Below are positions 58,569-64,000 of a stretch of DNA of 64,000 bases, in pieces (within the stretch, counting starts at the first letter, position 1; the number at the start of each line of letters is the position of its first letter). Source of the DNA: Bradyrhizobium sp. LHD-71 (lineage in GTDB: Bacteria; Pseudomonadota; Alphaproteobacteria; Rhizobiales; Xanthobacteraceae); assembly GCF_031157255.1 (NCBI RefSeq), contig NZ_JAVIFX010000024.1:1-64000 (forward strand), written 5' to 3'. Made by a program: the position numbers and the translations under genes. A model generated the notes under the pieces. That model was not told the DNA's origin and made no database searches. It saw only the letters and a program-made list of their open reading frames with translations.

Positions 58569-59579
58569 TTGAAGCCGCGCGTAACAATTCGGGACGTTGC
58601 CGAAACGGCGGGCGTGTCCATCACCACCGTCTCGCACGTGCTGAACGGGAAGGGGCGCGCGTCCGAAGCAACGAAAAGGATCGTGCTCGAAGCGGCGGAA
58701 CGCGTCGGTTACAACGCCGACCCCATCGCCCGCAGCCTAAGGACGGGGCAGACACGGGTCATCGGTATCGTTTTCCGCCCGTCGGATGCAATCAGCGGCT
58801 CAATGCACGGCACGGAGTATCATATTCGGCTCGCAGGCAGCGCGGCGACAGCGGCACTGAGCCAGGGCTACGGACTGCTGCATCTGCCGAGACTCGAGGA
58901 GCGCGACAATCCGGTTTTTCCAATGGACGGCTGCATCGTTGTCGCGCCACACCGTAACGACCCTGCCGTGACATCACTGATCCGGCAAAGGACACCTTAC
59001 GTGCTTGCCGACGCCGACCCCGGAAGGCCGGAACTCGAGTGGTGCCTGAGGCGGGACGACTATGGAGGCATGCAAGGCCTCCTGGACCATATGGCCGACC
59101 ACGGCGCGCAACAGATCGCTTTCTATAGCGGCACCGACGAAAACATGTGGCTGATCGAGGCCGCCCGCGGTTACCGCGACTGGTGCGAGAAACGCCAGCT
59201 GAAACCAAGACTGGCCCGTCTTCCAGAAAGCGCCGGCCCCGACCGAGCCCACGACCAGGCTCTCGCCGATCTGTCCCTGACGAGCGACAAGCCGGATGCG
59301 ATCGTCGCGGCCACGAGCCGATTTGCTTATGGCGTAGGCGAAGCCGCGCGAAAGCTCGGCCTGGAAATACCCGGCGACCTGATGGTCGCGGCTCTCTCCG
59401 ACAGCGATATCGCGCGCGACTATCCCGTTCCCATCACCGCGCTGGACTTGCACGGGGAGACTGTCGGCAGGGAAAGTGTCCAGATGCTCATGACCCGGCT
59501 CGCCAATGATTCCCTGGAGGTGCGGCAACCGATCCTGCCGACCTTGCGGATAAGGCAATCGACGAACCGCAGATACTGA
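58569..59579 (+). CDS. LacI/GalR family transcriptional regulator
   Basis: A 336-residue regulator beginning MKPRVTIRDVAETAGVSITT at a TTG codon with GGGAGGG upstream. The helix-turn-helix and hinge helix cover residues about 4-55 (VSITTVSHVLNGKGRASEAT), then RTGQTRVIGIVF begins the periplasmic-binding-protein-like effector domain with MDGCIVVAPHRND, DDYGGMQGLLDHMADHG and PDAIVAATSRFAYGVG. It probably represses the divergent MHS-GGT operon and itself. The effector would be the transported compound or its product; unknown. Confidence 0.9.
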   Translation: MKPRVTIRDVAETAGVSITTVSHVLNGKGRASEATKRIVLEAAERVGYNADPIARSLRTGQTRVIGIVFRPSDAISGSMHGTEYHIRLAGSAATAALSQGYGLLHLPRLEERDNPVFPMDGCIVVAPHRNDPAVTSLIRQRTPYVLADADPGRPELEWCLRRDDYGGMQGLLDHMADHGAQQIAFYSGTDENMWLIEAARGYRDWCEKRQLKPRLARLPESAGPDRAHDQALADLSLTSDKPDAIVAATSRFAYGVGEAARKLGLEIPGDLMVAALSDSDIARDYPVPITALDLHGETVGRESVQMLMTRLANDSLEVRQPILPTLRIRQSTNRRY

Positions 59580-59681
59580 TGGCCGACGCGACCACGCGGT
59601 AGCATGACCTGTGGCACCACTCCGTTCAGAAACTTGTTCGACGAACTCTGGTCGAAGTGGGACGAGAGTCGCCGAACCACA

Positions 59682-59936
59682 TCAGCAACCTGATTTGCCT
59701 GCCTCCGGGCGTTGAGTGAAACAGCTCGTCGCCTGGCCAGGCTCAGCGGCTTCCGCTTCGACGTAACTGCGATGAAGCGTGCTCGCGGTCTTGTTGCCGT
59801 CGATCAGCACATAATAACCGTTGCCTCTGGTCCGCCCCTTGATCGTCCCGGTGCGCATCTTCAATCCGGCATTACGCTGCTCGCCGAGCGGCGTCAGCCG
59901 CACGCGGTCGCCGATCTTCAGATCATCATTGTCCAT
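59682..59936 (-). CDS. small hypothetical protein with SH3-like barrel
   Basis: An 84-residue protein starting MDNDDLKIGDRVRLTPLGEQ. The pattern KIGDRVRLTPLGEQ, RTGTIKGRTRGNGYYVLIDG and NKTASTLHRSYVEA suggests a small KOW/SH3-like beta-barrel, often found as a stand-alone protein or in nucleic-acid binding contexts. The last 20 residues look unstructured. No named family is certain and neighbours give no hint. Confidence 0.6.
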   Translation of the reverse strand: MDNDDLKIGDRVRLTPLGEQRNAGLKMRTGTIKGRTRGNGYYVLIDGNKTASTLHRSYVEAEAAEPGQATSCFTQRPEAGKSGC

Positions 59937-60097
59937 CGAATTCCCCCGAGCAGGTGCGGGGGAAACCTACTGACAGGACGCTCGGCGAAATGTGAGGAAT
60001 ATCACATGCGGCCGGGTCAGAATCGAAGCCAGCGCGCAGACGGGCCCGACAGAAAGCTTCTGCCGATCCACCGCTTCTTGAACCGTCGCTGTGCCGG

Positions 60098-61195
60098 CTA
60101 TTCGGCCGCGACCTTAGCGCGTTGACGTTCGGCGACGAGCTTGCGTGTCAGCGGAATGAGCTCGCGGCCATATTCGATCGCATCGATCAGCGGATCGAAG
60201 CCGCGGATCAGAAAGATGTCCACGCCGAGTTCGTGGTAGTCGAGGAAGGCCTCCGCCACCTGCTCGGGCGTGCCGACCAGCGACGTTGAGTTGCCGCGAG
60301 CCCCGGTGAGGTTGGCGATGCCGGTCCACAACCGCTTGTCGAGACGAGCGCCCTTTGAGGCCAGCGCCAGCAGCCGCTTCGATCCTTCGTTCGGCGGGCC
60401 ATTCTCAGCGCGCTTGAACCCGGTCTTGTCTTGCAGCGCCCTGGCTTTTGCCAGAATCGCGTCGGCCTTGGCCCAGGCCTTTTCCTCGGTCTCGGCAATG
60501 ATCGGTCGGAACGACAGGCTGAAGCGCGGCGAAGGCCGCCCATTCTTGACGGCCGCCGCGCGGACACGCGCGATGACCTTGCGCACTTCGTCGTAGGTCT
60601 CGCCCCAGAGCGCAAACACGTCCGCGTGCTTGCCGGCAACCTCGATTGCGGGATCCGACGCGCCGGCGATGAACACCGGAATGCCGTTTGGTTGATAGGG
60701 CTTGATCTGGGAAAAGCCGCCTTTCACCTGATAGTACTTGCCGTCGTAGTCGAATGGTGTCTCGCTCGTCCACTCGGCGCGCACCACATCGAGAAATTCA
60801 CTCGTACGGACGTAGCGCTCATCCTTGTCAGCGACGGCGTTGCCGTCATGCACCAGCTCGGCATGATCGCCGCCGGTAATCACGTTGAGCGAAACCCGTC
60901 CCTTCGTCAGGTGATCCAGCGTGGCGAACTGACGCGCGAACACGGTCGGCGCGGTAAAACCCGGCCGCTGCGCGATGAACACATTCAGCCGCTCGGTGAC
61001 ATATGCGGCATGCTGAGCCACCTGCAGGCAGTCCGGCAGATCCGAATGGAACGCCAGCAGCGCGCGGTCGAAGCCGGCGTTCTCATGTGCCTTGGCAACG
61101 GTCTCAACATGATCAACGTCCAGCACAGGGCCGTTGCGGGGAATGATCTCGGACGAATTGCTGTTACCGATGTAGCCGATGAATTCGAGTGACAT
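60098..61195 (-). CDS. FMNH2-dependent alkanesulfonate monooxygenase-like protein (SsuD group)
   Basis: A 365-residue luciferase-like monooxygenase starting MSLEFIGYIGNSNSSEIIPR. Seen: ENAGFDRALLAFHSDLPDCL, NVFIAQRPGFTAPTVFARQF, ATLDHLTKGRVSLNVITGGD, DGKYYQVKGGFS and SLVGTPEQVAEAFLDYHELG, VDIFLIRGFDPL, all typical of SsuD and related sulfur monooxygenases. It releases sulfite from an organosulfonate using FMNH2 from a separate reductase, absent here. It lies in one strand-consistent run with an SfnB/DszC-like gene and ABC transporter genes, as in sulfur-starvation operons. Confidence 0.87.
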   Translation of the reverse strand: MSLEFIGYIGNSNSSEIIPRNGPVLDVDHVETVAKAHENAGFDRALLAFHSDLPDCLQVAQHAAYVTERLNVFIAQRPGFTAPTVFARQFATLDHLTKGRVSLNVITGGDHAELVHDGNAVADKDERYVRTSEFLDVVRAEWTSETPFDYDGKYYQVKGGFSQIKPYQPNGIPVFIAGASDPAIEVAGKHADVFALWGETYDEVRKVIARVRAAAVKNGRPSPRFSLSFRPIIAETEEKAWAKADAILAKARALQDKTGFKRAENGPPNEGSKRLLALASKGARLDKRLWTGIANLTGARGNSTSLVGTPEQVAEAFLDYHELGVDIFLIRGFDPLIDAIEYGRELIPLTRKLVAERQRAKVAAE

Positions 61196-61225
61196 GGGTG
61201 CTCTCCGTAGCGGCTGGAATCAGGG

Positions 61226-62368
61226 TCAGAGTTGCAGGACGGCCCGGCCGGCCGCGGTCTTGATGGAATCGTCCTGCGGCGTATGAATCCGGCCGCAGAG
61301 CACGTCGCGATAATGGCGTTCGAGGGGATTGGTGCGCGAGAGACCGTGATTGCCGGACAGTGATAGTGCCGCCTCGACGACGGCGATTGCGTTACCCGTG
61401 ACCGTAAGCTTGACCGCATGGGCTTCTGCGACCGTCACCAGGCGTCCATCGTCCTGGTCGGAGGCAACGCTTTCGATCAATCGCGCATTTATCGCGAGAC
61501 GGACCTCGATATCGCCGACGATTTCCTGCACGCGCGGCAGCGTCGCGAGCGACGCACCAAGATTGGCGGGCTTTCGAGCTTTAAGAAAGTTGACCAGCCA
61601 GGTCTTCGCCGAGCGTGCGATGCCATCGTAGATCGCGGCAACGAAGATACTGTGAATTGCATTCTGCACGACGTCCGGCCCCTTCCAGGCTTCCGGCAAT
61701 CGCACATCGATCTCGTGGTTGAGCGGAATGCCGACGTCGTCGAAGATGGCGTCATGGCTGCCGCTTGCGCGCTGGCCGAGGTGATCCCAGGTCTCGACGA
61801 TGCGGATGCCTGGCAGGCCTGCCGGCACCAGGAACGAACCCACGCGCGGTTGCGGTTCGTCGGTCTTCGCCCATACCACGTAATATTTCAGGATCGGCGC
61901 TCCGGTTGAATAGATCTTGTGGCCGCTGATCCGCCAGCCGTCGGCCATCTTGCGCGCCGTGGTCGCGGGCAGTCCGCCGCGCGCGGGCGAACCGAGATCA
62001 GGCTCCACTCGCAACGCATTGATCAGCGCCACGCCGCGATTCGATTCCGACGACAGTTTCTTGGCGAGATGAAGCGGAAAGCGGTCGTTGCGAGCGATCA
62101 TGAAGTGCTGGATGTAATGCATCGCCAGCACGAGTGCAGTCGCCGCATCACCCTCAGCAATGAGGCCGAGCACCTTGGCGACTTCGCGCGCGCCGGCACC
62201 GTGGCCGCAGAAGCCGCGTGCAACGGTGAGCGACAGAAGTCCGGCCTCGAAAAGCTTCTCGAAATTCTCGAACGGAAAGCTGGCCTCGCGATCGTGTTGC
62301 TCGGCGCGGCTGGCGAAATCAGACGCGAGCAGGCGTGCCTTGTCCAAAAAACCGGTCGTTGCATCCAT
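61226..62368 (-). CDS. acyl-CoA dehydrogenase-fold sulfur acquisition protein (SfnB/DszC-like)
   Basis: A 380-residue protein starting MDATTGFLDKARLLASDFAS with the acyl-CoA dehydrogenase fold but no LEGT-Glu-type C-terminus. Seen: GHGAGAREVAKVLGLIAEGD, ATALVLAMHYIQHFMIARND, SGHKIYSTGAPILKYYVVWA and the C-terminal NGLSRTNP-like SGNHGLSRTNPLERHYRD. This is the FMN-dependent monooxygenase branch (DszC, SfnB) that oxidises organosulfur or nitroalkane-like compounds. Position between SsuD-like and SsuB genes supports a sulfur-acquisition role. Confidence 0.8.
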   Translation of the reverse strand: MDATTGFLDKARLLASDFASRAEQHDREASFPFENFEKLFEAGLLSLTVARGFCGHGAGAREVAKVLGLIAEGDAATALVLAMHYIQHFMIARNDRFPLHLAKKLSSESNRGVALINALRVEPDLGSPARGGLPATTARKMADGWRISGHKIYSTGAPILKYYVVWAKTDEPQPRVGSFLVPAGLPGIRIVETWDHLGQRASGSHDAIFDDVGIPLNHEIDVRLPEAWKGPDVVQNAIHSIFVAAIYDGIARSAKTWLVNFLKARKPANLGASLATLPRVQEIVGDIEVRLAINARLIESVASDQDDGRLVTVAEAHAVKLTVTGNAIAVVEAALSLSGNHGLSRTNPLERHYRDVLCGRIHTPQDDSIKTAAGRAVLQL

Positions 62369-62385
62369 CAGGGAGCTCCGTCAGA

Positions 62386-63177
62386 TCACCAGGTCGCGTC
62401 CAGGCCGAGCAGACCGAGAATCTGTCGCCGCAGTTCGGCCAGGTCCGGATCGCCGCGATGACGCGGATAGGGCTTATCGACGGGAAGGTCGGCCTTCACC
62501 TGCGCCGGCCGGTCGCTGAAGACGATGACGCGGTTGGCGAGAAACAACGCTTCCTCGACATCGTGCGTGACAAGCAGCGTCGTGAAGCCTGCGCGCTGCC
62601 ACAGTGACACGAGTTCGGACTGCATCGTCAGGCGTGTCAGGGAATCGAGTTTACCGAGCGGTTCATCGAGGATCAGAATCCGCGGATCGTTCACCAGCGC
62701 GCGCGCCAGCGCGACGCGCTGTGCCATGCCGCCCGAGAGCTGGTGCGGGAGGGCCTTGGCGAAGCTCGACAGACCGACCAGCGCCAGAACTTCATCGATC
62801 CGCGCGCGCTTCGCTTTCAGGCCTCCCTGCGCTTCCGGTCCGAGTGCAACGTTGTCGCGTACCGTGCGCCACGGAAACAGCGTCGGATCCTGGAACACGA
62901 CCACCCGCGACGGATCAGGGCCGGCGATGGCGATGCCGTCTTCCTTCAGGCTGCCCGCGGCGGGAGGCTCGAGCCCGGCAACCAGCCGCAACAACGTCGA
63001 CTTGCCGCAGCCGGAGGGACCGAGCAGTGCGACGAACTCGCCCGGTGCAGCACGGAAACTCACTTTGTCCAAAACGTCGAGGCGCCTGTCTTCGATCGCG
63101 AAGTGATGACTGATGTTGTCGACTTCGAGCGAAGCGCCAGCCGTCGCGTGCTGTACTTGCTGCGCCAACGCTACCAT
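62386..63177 (-). CDS. ssuB: ABC transporter ATP-binding protein, sulfonate/nitrate/taurine type
   Basis: A 263-residue ATPase starting MVALAQQVQHATAGASLEVD. Walker A is GPSGCGKST, the Q-loop FQDPTLFPW, the signature LSGGMAQR, Walker B ILILDEP and the switch His in TLLVTHDVEEA. The DVEEALFLANRVIVFSDRPA segment is characteristic of the SsuB/TauB/NrtD group. The start overlaps the permease stop by 7 bp, coupling the two genes. A longer frame to 63666 on this strand is the shadow of the permease gene. Confidence 0.9.
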   Translation of the reverse strand: MVALAQQVQHATAGASLEVDNISHHFAIEDRRLDVLDKVSFRAAPGEFVALLGPSGCGKSTLLRLVAGLEPPAAGSLKEDGIAIAGPDPSRVVVFQDPTLFPWRTVRDNVALGPEAQGGLKAKRARIDEVLALVGLSSFAKALPHQLSGGMAQRVALARALVNDPRILILDEPLGKLDSLTRLTMQSELVSLWQRAGFTTLLVTHDVEEALFLANRVIVFSDRPAQVKADLPVDKPYPRHRGDPDLAELRRQILGLLGLDATW

Positions 63178-64000
63178 TTGACGACACCCTTCTGCCAGGA
63201 CAGCAGGCGGTCGCGAACCTTGAACAGGAGCGTGATCGCGCCGGAGCACAGGAGCGACATGACGATGAGTGCCGCATACATGTTGGCGTAGGCTGCCCAG
63301 CCTTGCGCCCATTGCAGGTACCAGCCGAGGCCGGCCTTCACCCCCATCATCTCCGCGACCACGAGCACGGCGAATGAAGCCCCGAGTCCCATGAACAGGC
63401 CGACGAACATGTGCGGCATGGCGGCGGGTACGGCGACTTTGCGAATCAGGAACCACGGCGTCGCACCGAGCGTGCGCGCCACGTCGTAGTAGCTCGACGG
63501 CACACTGGCGACGCCGGACCATGTCAACACCGTTACCGGGAACGCCGTCGCAAGAGCGATCAGGAAGATGCTGGCGCTCCAGCTCGACGGAAACAGGAAG
63601 AAGGCGACGGGTAGCCAGGCGGTCGCCGGCAATGGGCCGATGAAGCGCAGCACCGGATGCACCCAATAGCCCGCGCTGCGCGACCAGCCGATCGACACAC
63701 CGGTCAGGAATCCGATGACGGCGCCGATCGCATAGCCTGAGATCTGCAGCTTGACCGAGGCGAGCACGCTCGCGCCGAGCTTGCCGAAATCGTCAAGATA
63801 GACCTCCAGCAGCGCCTGCGGCGGCGGAAAGAACGGCAACGGAAGCCAACCTAATTTGGCAGTGACGAGCTCCCACAGCGCCAGACCGAGCCCGAGCACG
63901 ATCAGCCACGGCGTGCGGTGCGCGAACCAGGTCCCTGCCTGACCAAGACGCGCGCCGGCAAGCGAAACGACAAAGGCAGCCAACGCAACGACAGCCGCTC
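63171..64000 (-). CDS. ssuC: ABC transporter permease, sulfonate/nitrate/taurine type (5' end at or beyond window edge)
   Basis: At least 270 residues of a BPD-type permease. Seen: TPWLIVLGLGLALWELVT, six transmembrane segments and the coupling-helix motif in SYYDVARTLGATPWFLIRKV (EAA-like), then VGLFMGLGASFAVLVVAEMMG. The order permease then SsuB-type ATPase and SsuD-like monooxygenase supports sulfonate uptake. A TTG at 63983 could be the start, but the frame stays open to the edge (AAVVALAAF) so the true start may lie beyond it. The binding protein gene is expected further right. Confidence 0.88.
   Translation of the reverse strand, partial: AAVVALAAFVVSLAGARLGQAGTWFAHRTPWLIVLGLGLALWELVTAKLGWLPLPFFPPPQALLEVYLDDFGKLGASVLASVKLQISGYAIGAVIGFLTGVSIGWSRSAGYWVHPVLRFIGPLPATAWLPVAFFLFPSSWSASIFLIALATAFPVTVLTWSGVASVPSSYYDVARTLGATPWFLIRKVAVPAAMPHMFVGLFMGLGASFAVLVVAEMMGVKAGLGWYLQWAQGWAAYANMYAALIVMSLLCSGAITLLFKVRDRLLSWQKGVVKW

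Noticed and set aside
63171-63666. A longer N-terminal extension of the SsuB-type ATPase reading through the permease gene
   Set aside because: The extension translates to arginine-rich, motif-free sequence and overlaps a complete BPD permease; the ATG at 63177 gives the normal family length.

Overview
The window looks like chromosomal DNA of a GC-rich alphaproteobacterium, most likely from the Bradyrhizobium / Rhodopseudomonas / Afipia group. That placement is inferred from the gene repertoire (many acyl-CoA dehydrogenases, crotonases and CaiB-type CoA-transferases, DUF3297, DUF3750, a CoxD/CoxE-like pair) and from several families of short palindromic intergenic repeats. No rRNA, tRNA, phage, transposase or CRISPR array was seen.

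Layout. 1-557: start of mmsA (valine catabolism). 723-5179: flavin oxidoreductase, small hypothetical, HpaB-type monooxygenase, alpha/beta hydrolase. 5285-12796: acyl-CoA dehydrogenase block with a split small+large pair, a metallo-beta-lactamase-fold hydrolase, a fused double acyl-CoA dehydrogenase and a divergent SDR. 13254-16382: valine operon (isobutyryl-CoA dehydrogenase, 3-hydroxyisobutyryl-CoA hydrolase, mmsB). 16568-22246: acetyltransferase, then an RND efflux operon whose last gene is a TetR regulator. 22663-24562: OYE-type flavin reductase plus crotonase. 25836-30610: thiolase-like protein without the usual cysteine, crotonase, a cysteine-containing GrdB-like protein and a CaiB CoA-transferase. 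30663-35385: GIY-YIG protein, penicillin-acylase-like Ntn hydrolase, M20 peptidase, VOC protein. 35561-37889: VWA (CoxE-like) and MoxR ATPase. 38113-41478: two MaoC hot-dog proteins, DUF3297, a TenA family protein apparently started at CTG, and a tandem RidA-like protein. 41639-48410: MATE exporter, secreted proteins, a second OYE, MmgE/PrpD, a lytic transglycosylase with a repeat-encoded helix. 48946-59579: aromatic or organic-acid type catabolic cluster (amidohydrolase, CaiB, two divergent crotonases, Bug binding protein, two-subunit CoA-transferase, gamma-glutamyltransferase-like protein, MHS symporter, LacI regulator). 60098-64000: organosulfur cluster (SsuD-like, SfnB/DszC-like, SsuB, SsuC) running off the right edge.

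The common theme is CoA-thioester catabolism with associated uptake and regulation. Most divergent promoter regions carry a clear palindrome, and five tail-to-tail gaps carry a palindromic repeat.

Two signals deserve most attention. One is a two-hairpin repeat element (3862-4028, 25541-25709, and a single-hairpin relative at 47119-47183) whose frame is conserved while the stem sequences change completely but stay self-complementary. The other is the 25836-30610 gene group, which pairs two non-canonical enzymes (a thiolase without the usual cysteine and a GrdB homologue with cysteine in place of selenocysteine) with ordinary CoA-ester enzymes.
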